From Gemmatimonadota bacterium (GTDB lineage: Bacteria; Latescibacterota; UBA2968; UBA8231): a DNA stretch of 35,057 bases. Positions within the stretch are counted from its first letter, which is position 1. Each line of letters begins with the position of its first letter. The position numbers and the translations under genes were made by a program. The stretch spans positions 1 to 35,057 of the forward strand of contig JAPPEF010000316.1 in NCBI GenBank assembly GCA_028875335.1. The letters run 5' to 3'. Under the pieces are notes generated by a model. The model was given only the letters and a program-made list of their open reading frames with translations, was not told the DNA's origin and did not search any database. Shown here piece after piece: positions 1 through 7,322 of this stretch.

Positions 1-1
1 G

Positions 2-1333
2 CGCGAGCAAGGGCGGGCTATTGGGCGGGCATTTTTTACCAATAAGGCGATGTGGTTAGGGTTTGCGTTCGCATTCGTCTTGCTCAGCGTCAATGGAATG
101 CACGCTTATTTCCCGGAAGTACCTGGGATTACGCGGACTGCATCGCTTCCCCTGTTCCGCGATACCGTGCGCTTGGATCTGTGGTTTAGTCCGCCTTGGA
201 TCGGCTTCTTTTACTTCGTCAATCTGGATATTTCCGCGTCTATCTGGGTGTTCTACATCCTGACCACGGTGCAACGGGGCGTCTTCAACGTCCTCGGCCT
301 GCAAAGCACGGAGCGGATGGATCTGTACTCGCGGGAGCCGTACCTAGCCCATCAAGGCATGGGGGCGATGATCGTCTTCGTGCTGATTGGGCTGTGGGTG
401 TCGCGCGGGCACTTGCAAGCCGTGTGGCGGAAAGCGTGGCACGACGATCCAGACGTGGACGATACCGACGAAATTATGTCGTACCGGCAGGCCACCTTCG
501 GCTTGCTGGGGTCGCTCGGCTTGGTGGGGTTGGGGCTGTGGATGGCTGGGCTGCCGCCGTTGGGCGTGGCGATGTTTATCTTTGGGGCCATGGTGCTGTT
601 TTTGGGCCTGACTAGGGTGGTAGCCGAAGGAGGCATTCCGGCCATGCGCCCTCCCATTATGACCTCGACTTTTGTGATTTCCGGTGCGGGGACTTCGAGC
701 TTGGGAGCTTCTGGTTTGGTGGCCTTGGGGTTTTCGTATGGCTGGCACTCGGAGATTCGTTCGTTTGTAATGTCGTCGGTCGCCAATGGCCTGAAGATGA
801 GCGAGGTGATCAAGAGCGGGAAGCGGCGGCTGTTCTGGGCGGTGATCATCTCCATTGTAGTTAGCTTGGTCGGCTCTTCGTACGTTACCATGGAGTTGGC
901 GTACAAATACGGCGGCATCAATCTCAATGGCCTATTTTTTGGCTGGGGAGCTGCTACGTACGGCCCCAAGGACATGGCCCCGCGCATTGCGGCGGAATTG
1001 ACTGGTCCGCGACTCGACGCTTGGCTGTTCATGTCAATCGGCGGCGGGGTGATGGCCGTGCTGATGTGGATGCGGCACCACCTGCTGTGGTGGCCTCTCA
1101 ATCCGCTCGGATACGCCATCAGCGCGAACTGGAAGACCGGCCACATTTTTGCCAGTGCGCTCATCGCTTGGCTGCTCAAGCTGGTGATTCTCAAGTACGG
1201 GGGGCCGCGGCTATACCGAAACCTGCGTCCGTTCTTTCTGGGGCTGATTCTTGGGGAAGTGGTTGCGGCCGGCGCGTGGCTGGTGGCCGATTACATCACC
1301 GATCACATGGGCAGCTTTCTGACGCAGATCTGA
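2..1333 (+). CDS. DUF6785-like multi-pass membrane protein, 5' end cut by window
   Basis: The reading frame is open from base 2 with no start, so the gene begins upstream; an internal ATG at 50 is not the likely start, because the preceding in-frame residues (REQGRAIGRAF...) read as normal coding sequence. The visible part, about 444 residues, is a polytopic inner-membrane protein: many hydrophobic helices rich in Gly, Trp and Phe, short polar loops, and a soluble segment around the PDVDDTDEIMSYR stretch. The pattern resembles the DUF6785/DUF6784 family of large membrane proteins that I associate with Poribacteria- and Latescibacteria-type genomes. The function of that family is not known to me; a transport role is only a guess. 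It is followed after 15 nt by the first gene of the duplicated A-B cassette, so it may head that transcript. The family call comes from memory of sequence style, not from a search. Confidence 0.65.
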   Translation, partial: REQGRAIGRAFFTNKAMWLGFAFAFVLLSVNGMHAYFPEVPGITRTASLPLFRDTVRLDLWFSPPWIGFFYFVNLDISASIWVFYILTTVQRGVFNVLGLQSTERMDLYSREPYLAHQGMGAMIVFVLIGLWVSRGHLQAVWRKAWHDDPDVDDTDEIMSYRQATFGLLGSLGLVGLGLWMAGLPPLGVAMFIFGAMVLFLGLTRVVAEGGIPAMRPPIMTSTFVISGAGTSSLGASGLVALGFSYGWHSEIRSFVMSSVANGLKMSEVIKSGKRRLFWAVIISIVVSLVGSSYVTMELAYKYGGINLNGLFFGWGAATYGPKDMAPRIAAELTGPRLDAWLFMSIGGGVMAVLMWMRHHLLWWPLNPLGYAISANWKTGHIFASALIAWLLKLVILKYGGPRLYRNLRPFFLGLILGEVVAAGAWLVADYITDHMGSFLTQI

Positions 1334-1348
1334 CGAGGGAGCATACGC

Positions 1349-2392
1349 GTGAGTAACACATGGTATCGCATTGTTGTTTGCGTCTTTTTCTGCATGGCAT
1401 CGAGTGCTTTTGCCGCTTCTGGACAAGAGGCGAGTTTTGTGCTCGTGGCTTTGGAGCAGTTGCGCGACCGCATGGAGCGGGATGACAGGGGAACGTTGGA
1501 TGAGTTCGTCGCGGACGTCAGTACGGCGTCTGGATTGTCTGCTACCGCGAGTCGGGATTCCTTGGTCTCACTGTTGCGGGATTTAAAGACCCATTGCAAG
1601 AAGTCTACGGCACTTAGTGAACAGCTCTTTGCGCTGCACGGGGAGCATTTTTCCGAGCGCGAGGCCAAGGCGTACTTGGTGCGGGTCGTGGATATGGCTG
1701 GCGACCTGTTAAAAAAAGAAGAGAATGTTGGGCTGGAGCCGCTGATCGCCAAAGCGGCGGGCAAAAGCAAATTGCTCAAGTTCCAAGCGTTGGATTATAC
1801 TGCGGCGCTGCTGGTTCCATTCGTGGGGTCGCCAGTGGCGGAAGAACTGGTCGAGGAGGAGAGCGCGGTAAACGTCCCGCCTGGACCCTTTAAGGTGTTG
1901 GTGAGGACGCGCAACAGTGAGGGCTTGTCTGAGCAGGTTGATCGTCTAGTTGAGAATGGATCTTCATCCAATGCCACCTTTTTCAGGGTATTTAAGGTTT
2001 CCGCGCGCCCAAAAATGAAGGCGCAAAAAAAAATACTAGCACTGCATGAGTCGGTGCGACCAGCCCTCTTGGATGAGCTCATCAAACGGTTTGACCGCAT
2101 CCGCGTCACCACGAATCCCTCGGCCAAGGACATTCGCTACACCTTGGATTACATTGTACACGCGTACTGGGTCGGCTTCTATGGCGGCAATACCGACCGA
2201 CGTATGCTAGAGAGCTACGTGCTATTGGTAGTGAAGGATGTGATCAAGGACGAAACGGTGCTGGAGCAAGAACTCATCATCCAGAAGGACTTCATACCGG
2301 ACCTCATACCGGCCGACGAATCTATTCTCGATGATCTTTACCAAGAAGCCGCTCGCACGGTGGCGCAAGAAGTGTCGCCGCTGTTTGATTAA
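1349..2392 (+). CDS. Secreted protein of unknown family, copy A1 of a tandem duplicate
   Basis: Unrecognised 347-residue protein. A signal peptide is clear: a short N-region, a hydrophobic core and an AFA-like cleavage site near residues 20-24. The start is GTG at 1349; this choice is supported by the paralogue A2, which has ATG at the equivalent codon followed by the same NTW motif, and by a GAGGGA sequence upstream. The mature part is mostly charged and helical. Residues 48-163 are almost invariant between A1 and A2 (4 differences in 116), and the last 17 residues are identical, while residues about 165-290 diverge strongly. No catalytic motif or metal site is evident. It is co-directional with B1 (gap 29 nt), so A and B probably act together in the envelope or periplasm. 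Function unknown. Confidence 0.8.
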   Translation: MSNTWYRIVVCVFFCMASSAFAASGQEASFVLVALEQLRDRMERDDRGTLDEFVADVSTASGLSATASRDSLVSLLRDLKTHCKKSTALSEQLFALHGEHFSEREAKAYLVRVVDMAGDLLKKEENVGLEPLIAKAAGKSKLLKFQALDYTAALLVPFVGSPVAEELVEEESAVNVPPGPFKVLVRTRNSEGLSEQVDRLVENGSSSNATFFRVFKVSARPKMKAQKKILALHESVRPALLDELIKRFDRIRVTTNPSAKDIRYTLDYIVHAYWVGFYGGNTDRRMLESYVLLVVKDVIKDETVLEQELIIQKDFIPDLIPADESILDDLYQEAARTVAQEVSPLFD

Positions 2393-2421
2393 AAACGCTC
2401 ATATCTGTCAAAGAGATTGAT

Positions 2422-3666
2422 ATGCACCGGTCCTCGACCGAAACCAAGAGATTGGCTGCTTGCCTATTCCTTTCGGCCCTCCTGCATCTGGTTGTGGTCT
2501 TGTTGACGCCACCTCTCACACCCGATCCACAACCGATCTTCCAGGTGGTTTTTCGTCCGCCGCCGCGCGCACTAGAAACGAAGCCATTTGATCCTGCAAA
2601 ACCAGCTTTGCGCGAGCGGCAAATGCAGCGCTTGGTTGTCAAGAGTGCACTGCCGCAGCTCGCACAGGAATCCACCGAATCCGCTCCTCTTGGCGAGATT
2701 GCAGAGCAATTGCCGCCCGAGGCGCGCGACGACATGGCTCACCTGGCAAAGAGGATGCGGATAGAGTGGTCTGATTATGTGAAAATCGACTCCTTGCTCT
2801 TGGCGCGCAGGGCTGCCGAGGATCGCGAGGGCTATGTGCGCTTTCCCCTGCCCAATACAGGCGCAGGCCGCGGCCGGGCCTTGGAGGTGATAGAGCGTGC
2901 GATTGAGGCCATGGGCGGCATGAAGCGTCTGGTTGCAATACGAGCAATGAGCGCGATGGTGTGGATAGAGTCCGACTCAAAAGAGATAGAAAGAGGTGGT
3001 GTTGTCCTAACGGTGATTCCAGTGACTCCCTATCTGTATCCGGTGGCGACTTGGCATTGGTATTACGAGGGATGGGGAGAACGCGCTGTCTTCAAAAAAG
3101 AAAGATACAAGGCAGAGGTTTCGTTCGACCCTGCGGTGCCCAACCCATCTTACGTGAGCAAAAATCCCAAGCGGGCGCGGAGAATATTTGAGGCGCTCTT
3201 TGACGATCGCTGGGGGCGATATAAAGGCAATCTGCCTCCTGATTTAGCCACAATGCGCCACCGGGGAGAAGAGGTCCGCTGGCATTTCGTGGATCGATTT
3301 ATGAGTGAAGACGTGGCCTTGGATTACTTGGGGCAAGAGCGCAGTAGGGACGGGACTTGCTTTGAGGTCGTGCTGGTAGACGACCGGAAGTACGGGCACT
3401 ATTTCGAGGCGCTCTTTGACTGTCGCACGGCGCTGTTGGCCAAGACTATAGAGAAGCTGACGCCCCAAGAAGAGCAATGGTTCAGGCAAGCCAATCCCAA
3501 GGTCAATCCGCCGACTTGGATCACGGTTTACGATCGCTACCAAGAAGTGCAGGGCGTGTTGACACCCCATCGCTGGAAGCGGGCACAGGGGAGGGATGCC
3601 ATCTCTGTATATTTGCAATGGGCGTATAATGGCGAGGAGCCGTCAATAGCAGAACCCGTTCGCTAG
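2422..3666 (+). CDS. Membrane-anchored protein with TonB-like N-terminus, copy B1
   Basis: 414 residues, unrecognised as a named family. The N-terminus has a single transmembrane helix (residues about 12-29, LFLSALLHLVVVLL type) followed by a Pro-rich stretch (LTPPLTPDPQP, RPPPRA), which is the architecture of TonB-type anchors, but no TonB C-terminal domain is visible. The C-terminal two thirds (from about residue 155, IERAIEAMGG) contain beta-rich text with WHW, Asp and Tyr-rich strands ending in a DRYQEVQGVLTPHRWKR stretch. This order is reminiscent of LolA/LppX-like lipoprotein-sorting folds, but that is only an impression. The start ATG at 2422 matches the paralogue B2. It follows A1 by 29 nt. 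Probably a periplasmic protein tethered to the inner membrane and working with A1. Confidence 0.75.
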   Translation: MHRSSTETKRLAACLFLSALLHLVVVLLTPPLTPDPQPIFQVVFRPPPRALETKPFDPAKPALRERQMQRLVVKSALPQLAQESTESAPLGEIAEQLPPEARDDMAHLAKRMRIEWSDYVKIDSLLLARRAAEDREGYVRFPLPNTGAGRGRALEVIERAIEAMGGMKRLVAIRAMSAMVWIESDSKEIERGGVVLTVIPVTPYLYPVATWHWYYEGWGERAVFKKERYKAEVSFDPAVPNPSYVSKNPKRARRIFEALFDDRWGRYKGNLPPDLATMRHRGEEVRWHFVDRFMSEDVALDYLGQERSRDGTCFEVVLVDDRKYGHYFEALFDCRTALLAKTIEKLTPQEEQWFRQANPKVNPPTWITVYDRYQEVQGVLTPHRWKRAQGRDAISVYLQWAYNGEEPSIAEPVR

Positions 3667-3704
3667 GAAGTATTCCTGTACGATGCAAAAGGAAGGTTAG
3701 TGCG

Positions 3705-3767
3705 ATGAAAATACGCGATAATGTGAACGGCGTCCCCCGGCTCTTAGATCTACTATCGTGTACTTAG
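3705..3767 (+). pseudogene. Relic of the start of the downstream dehydratase gene
   Basis: An ATG at 3705 begins the same codons (M K I R D) as the real dehydratase at 6194, preceded by the same AAAAGGAA...TTAG.GCG leader. Homology ends at about 3720, and the frame then runs through unrelated sequence to a stop at 3765-3767 (20 codons). This is the fossil left by tandem duplication of the A-B pair. It could still act as a small leader ORF before A2 (gap 15 nt), but nothing else supports that. Confidence 0.75.
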
Positions 3768-3782
3768 CAAGGAAACAGGCGC

Positions 3783-4841
3783 ATGAATAACACATGGTTC
3801 CGCATTGCCGTTAGCGTCTTTTTCTACATGGCATCGAATGTTTTCGCTGCTCCTGGACAAGAAACGGATTTTGTGCTCGTGGCCTTGGAACAGTTGCGCG
3901 ACCGGCTGGAGAAGGACGACAAGGGGACGTTGGACGAATTCGTCGCGGATGTCAGCACGGCGTCTGGATTGTCGGCTGCCGCGAGCCGGGATTCTCTAGT
4001 CTCACTGTTGCGGGACTTAAAGACGCATTGCAAGAAGTCCACGGCCCTCGGTGAACAGCTTTTTGCGCTGCACGGGGAGCATTTTTCCGAGCGCGAGGCC
4101 AAGGCGTATTTGGTCCGGGTCGTCGATATGGCTGGCGACTTTTTTAAAAAAGAAGAGAACGTTGGGTTGGAACCGCTGATCGCCAAAGCGGCGGGCAAAA
4201 GCAAATTGCTCAAGTTCCAAGCGTTGGATTATACTGCGGCGCTGTTGGTTCCATTCGTCGGATCGCCGGTGGTGGAAGAGCCGGTCGAGGAGGAGGGTAC
4301 AGTAAACGTCCTGAGTGGAACCTTTAAGGTGTTGGTGAGGACGAGCAATAGTGAGGCCTTGTCTGACCAGATTAATGGACTAGTTGAGGCATACGGAGGT
4401 CCAGATGATGAGATCTTTTCAGATGAAGCTCTCTTTTTTAGGGTATTTAAAGTCTTCCCGCAAAAAAGAATGAAGGCTAAGGGAAAGCTTCTTGCCCTGC
4501 ATAAGGCGGTTCGACCGGCGCTTTTGGACGAGCTCAAACGATTCAACCGCGTCCGCTTCACCACGGAGCCTTCGGCCAAGGACTTTCGCTACACCTTGGA
4601 TTATATTGTGAACAGGTACATGGTCGGCTACTATAGCTATGCCCAACGAGCGGGGTTAGGCTCCCAAGTTCAGTTGGTAGTGCAGGATGTACTCAAAGAC
4701 AAAACGGTGATGGAGCAGGAACTCAACATCTATAAGAGTTTCATACCGGACTTCATACCGGATGATGAGTCTATTCTCGATGATTTTTACCAAGAAGCCG
4801 CTCGCACTGTGGCGCAAGAAGTGTCGCCGTTGTTTGACTGA
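3783..4841 (+). CDS. Secreted protein of unknown family, copy A2 of a tandem duplicate
   Basis: 352-residue paralogue of A1 with ATG at 3783 preceded by an AAGGAAACAG Shine-Dalgarno region. It has the same signal peptide layout (cleavage near AFA/AAP, residues 20-24). The core equivalent to A1 residues 48-163 is nearly identical, whereas the part after the Glu-rich VEEPVEEEG linker (about residue 163 onward) has many substitutions and a longer acidic insertion (GGPDDEIFSDEA) absent from A1. The C-terminal EAARTVAQEVSPLFD is shared. This pattern suggests a constrained core and end with a variable middle region, possibly specificity-determining. B2 follows after 41 nt. Function unknown; likely periplasmic. 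Confidence 0.8.
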   Translation: MNNTWFRIAVSVFFYMASNVFAAPGQETDFVLVALEQLRDRLEKDDKGTLDEFVADVSTASGLSAAASRDSLVSLLRDLKTHCKKSTALGEQLFALHGEHFSEREAKAYLVRVVDMAGDFFKKEENVGLEPLIAKAAGKSKLLKFQALDYTAALLVPFVGSPVVEEPVEEEGTVNVLSGTFKVLVRTSNSEALSDQINGLVEAYGGPDDEIFSDEALFFRVFKVFPQKRMKAKGKLLALHKAVRPALLDELKRFNRVRFTTEPSAKDFRYTLDYIVNRYMVGYYSYAQRAGLGSQVQLVVQDVLKDKTVMEQELNIYKSFIPDFIPDDESILDDFYQEAARTVAQEVSPLFD

Positions 4842-4882
4842 GGACGCTCGTCTGCGTACGCTGAGTATGAAAGGAGATTGAT

Positions 4883-6163
4883 ATGCACTGGTCCTCGACA
4901 GAAACCAAGAGAGTGGCCGTCTGCCTGTTCCTTTCGGCCCTCCTGCATTTAACAGTGGTCTTGTTGACTCCTTCCATACCCGAAACTCAACCGTCCTTCC
5001 AAGTGGTTTTTCGTCAGCCGCCGCGACTAGAAACGAGGGCCTTCGATCCTACGAAACCCGCTTTGCACGAGCGGCAAATGCAGCGCTTGGTCGTCGAGGC
5101 TGCGCCACTGCAGCTTGCACAGGAAACCGCTGAATCCACTCCTCTTGAGGAGATTGCAGAGCAGTTACCACCCGAGGCACGCGACGCCATGGCTCACCTG
5201 GAAAAGAGGATACAGATAGAGCGGTCTGGCGATGTGAATACAGACTCCCTGCTCTTGGCGTTCGTGGCCGCCGAGGGGAACTATCGCGAGGACTACGTGC
5301 GCTTTCCCCTAGCCAAGATGGGTGCAGACCGCGACCAAGCCCTGGAGGTGGTAGAGCGGGCGATTGAGGCCATGGGCGGTAGGCAGCGTCTGCTCGAAAT
5401 ACGAGCAATGAGTGCGATGGTGTGGTTAGAGTCCAATGTAAGAGATTTGGAAAGGCCTTCTTGCCAAAGTGGTGTTTGCCTAAAGGTGGCTCCAGTGACC
5501 CCCTATCTGTATCCGGTGGCGACTTGGCACTACGAAGGATGGGGAAATCGAGCGGTCGCTAAAAAAGAAAAGTACAAGGTAGAGGTTTCGTTCGACCCTG
5601 CGGTCTCCAACCCATCTTATGTGAGCAAGAATCCCTCCATCCGGGAGCGGGGTACATTCGAGGCGCTCTTTGAAAATCGCTGGGGGCGGTATAGAGAGAT
5701 CCTGCCTCCTGATTTGGCTGCAAAGCGCCACCGGGGCGAAGAGGTCCGCTGGCATTTCATCGACCGCTTTATGGGCGAGGGCGTGGCCTTGGATTATCTC
5801 GAGCAAGAGCGCCATAAGGACGGGACTTGCCATGATGTCTTGCTGGTAGATGACCGGAAGTTCGGACACTATTTCGAGGCGCTCTTTGACTGTCGCACGG
5901 CGCTCTTGGCCGAGACCAGAGAAAAGTTAACGCCCCAAGAAGAGCAATGGTTCAAGCAAGCCAATCCCGACTTTCTGCCGCCGACTTGGATCACTACTTA
6001 CAATCGCTACCAAGAAGTGCAAGGCGTGTTGACGCCCCATTGCTGGGAACGGACGCTGGATATGCCGGGGGGGCGTACCAGCAAAAGACACTCGACCAGC
6101 CATATACACTTGGAATGGGCGTATAATGGCGCGGAGTTGTCAACAGCCGAGCCCACCCTCTGA
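4883..6163 (+). CDS. Membrane-anchored protein with TonB-like N-terminus, copy B2
   Basis: 426-residue paralogue of B1. The start ATG at 4883 has a clear AAAGGAG Shine-Dalgarno site about 8 nt upstream. It has the same order: a short basic N-terminus, one transmembrane helix (LFLSALLHLTVVLLTP), a Pro-rich linker, a Glu/Leu-rich helical segment, then a beta-rich C-terminal domain with the RCxTALLA-like and EVQGVLTPH motifs. Differences from B1 include an inserted CQSGVC segment (near residue 195), which adds a possible disulfide, and a longer C-terminal loop before the final WAYNGAE. It sits 30 nt before the dehydratase. Function unknown; presumed partner of A2. Confidence 0.75.
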   Translation: MHWSSTETKRVAVCLFLSALLHLTVVLLTPSIPETQPSFQVVFRQPPRLETRAFDPTKPALHERQMQRLVVEAAPLQLAQETAESTPLEEIAEQLPPEARDAMAHLEKRIQIERSGDVNTDSLLLAFVAAEGNYREDYVRFPLAKMGADRDQALEVVERAIEAMGGRQRLLEIRAMSAMVWLESNVRDLERPSCQSGVCLKVAPVTPYLYPVATWHYEGWGNRAVAKKEKYKVEVSFDPAVSNPSYVSKNPSIRERGTFEALFENRWGRYREILPPDLAAKRHRGEEVRWHFIDRFMGEGVALDYLEQERHKDGTCHDVLLVDDRKFGHYFEALFDCRTALLAETREKLTPQEEQWFKQANPDFLPPTWITTYNRYQEVQGVLTPHCWERTLDMPGGRTSKRHSTSHIHLEWAYNGAELSTAEPTL

Positions 6164-6193
6164 TCCTCACAGCTCAAAAGGAAAATTAGGGCG

Positions 6194-7315
6194 ATGAAAA
6201 TACGCGATATTGATACCATTCTGATCGACTCGCCGGGCCGCAAATGGACGATTGTGCAGGTCTTTACAGACGAGGGCCTAGTGGGTTTGGGCGAGGCCAC
6301 GTATTCCAACAAGGAGCCAGTGGTCGTCGCCGCGGTCGATCACCTCAAACAGGAGCTGATCGGCGAAGACCCGGCGCGCATCGAGTACTTGTGGCACAAG
6401 CTCTATCTGCGCTCCTCGCTGAGCTGTATCTGGCGCATGGCAGGTCCCGTGTGGATGAGTGCTATGAGCGGCATTGATCAGGCGCTGTGGGACATCAAGG
6501 GCAAGGTGGCGAATCTGCCGGTGGTCGAACTGTTGGGCGGCAAGTTCCGCGACCGGGTCGAGGTCTATACGCACTTTGGCGGTGCCACGCCCGAGGATTC
6601 GGCGAAAATGGCGCGGGAAAAGATGGACGAGGGATACACCGCGCTCAAGGGTGGAGCGCGGTCGCGGAGTGGGGCCGACTTCGGTCAGTACGCGGACGAT
6701 GGCCATCCGACCGAGACGGCAGCGCATTTCGCCGCGGTGCGGGAGGCGGTGGGGCCGGATGTCAAGCTGTTGATCGATTGCCACGGCCGTTTCACAGTGG
6801 CCCAGTGCATCCGCTTGGCCCGCGCCATAGAGTCATCCGACCTTTACGTGTTTGAAGACCCCGTGCCGCCGGATGACCTGAACGCCTATCCAAAAGTGCG
6901 GCGGGAAATCTCCATTCCGGTCATGGGCAGCGAGCGGCTGAACACCAAGAGTCACTATCGTCAATTGTTGGATCTAGATGGCATCGACGTGGCACAACCC
7001 GACCTGATGTACGCTGGCGGGATTACCGAGGTTCGCAAAATCGCGGCCATTGCCGATACCTTTCACGTTCCCATATCGCCGCACAACACCAAAGGCCCGG
7101 TCGGCATCATCGCGGCCGCGCATTTGATGGCCTCCATACCGAATGTGGCTCCCATGGAGTTCGTCACCGGCATTGAGTGGCGGGATGAGATCATCACCGA
7201 GCCGCTGCGAGTGGAGGACAGTTGCATCGTGCTGCCGGACGGACCGGGTTTTGGGATTGAGCTGGACATGGATGGGGTGGAAAAGCACCGCTGGCGCGTG
7301 GGCGATCCACACTGA
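6194..7315 (+). CDS. Mandelate racemase/muconate lactonizing family (enolase superfamily) enzyme
   Basis: 373 residues, the normal length for the family, with the N-terminal capping domain and C-terminal barrel both present. Metal ligands are visible as Asp195 in LLIDCHGRF, Glu221 in VFEDP and Glu247 in GSERL. His197 sits two residues after the first ligand and His297 lies in SPHNTKGPVG. This set matches the mandelate-racemase/galactonate-dehydratase branch, in which His residues act as acid/base in proton abstraction alpha to a carboxylate, usually dehydrating a sugar acid. The exact substrate cannot be read from sequence. Start ATG 6194 has a GGAAAA leader. It was originally next to the A-B pair (see the relic at 3705), and a secreted protein gene follows after 7 nt. 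Cytoplasmic. Confidence 0.9.
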   Translation: MKIRDIDTILIDSPGRKWTIVQVFTDEGLVGLGEATYSNKEPVVVAAVDHLKQELIGEDPARIEYLWHKLYLRSSLSCIWRMAGPVWMSAMSGIDQALWDIKGKVANLPVVELLGGKFRDRVEVYTHFGGATPEDSAKMAREKMDEGYTALKGGARSRSGADFGQYADDGHPTETAAHFAAVREAVGPDVKLLIDCHGRFTVAQCIRLARAIESSDLYVFEDPVPPDDLNAYPKVRREISIPVMGSERLNTKSHYRQLLDLDGIDVAQPDLMYAGGITEVRKIAAIADTFHVPISPHNTKGPVGIIAAAHLMASIPNVAPMEFVTGIEWRDEIITEPLRVEDSCIVLPDGPGFGIELDMDGVEKHRWRVGDPH

Positions 7316-7322
7316 AGCAGCC

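Larger units (their letters stand above)
1349..6208 (+). repeat. Tandem segmental duplication of the A-B gene pair
   Basis: Two units lie head to tail: unit 1 (about 1349-3720: A1, B1, then the first bases of the downstream dehydratase gene) and unit 2 (about 3783-6208: A2, B2, then the intact dehydratase start). Homology covers both genes and the short B-to-dehydratase spacer. The segments 3687-3720 and 6175-6208 match at 31 of 34 positions, including the ATG and the next four codons. A single ancestral A-B-dehydratase arrangement with later duplication explains this. The copies differ at many synonymous sites, so the event is not recent. Confidence 0.85.

Noticed and set aside
7143..7322. 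Upstream extension of the discoidin/FlgD-like protein
   Set aside because: It overlaps the dehydratase in another frame; the signal peptide starts at 7323.
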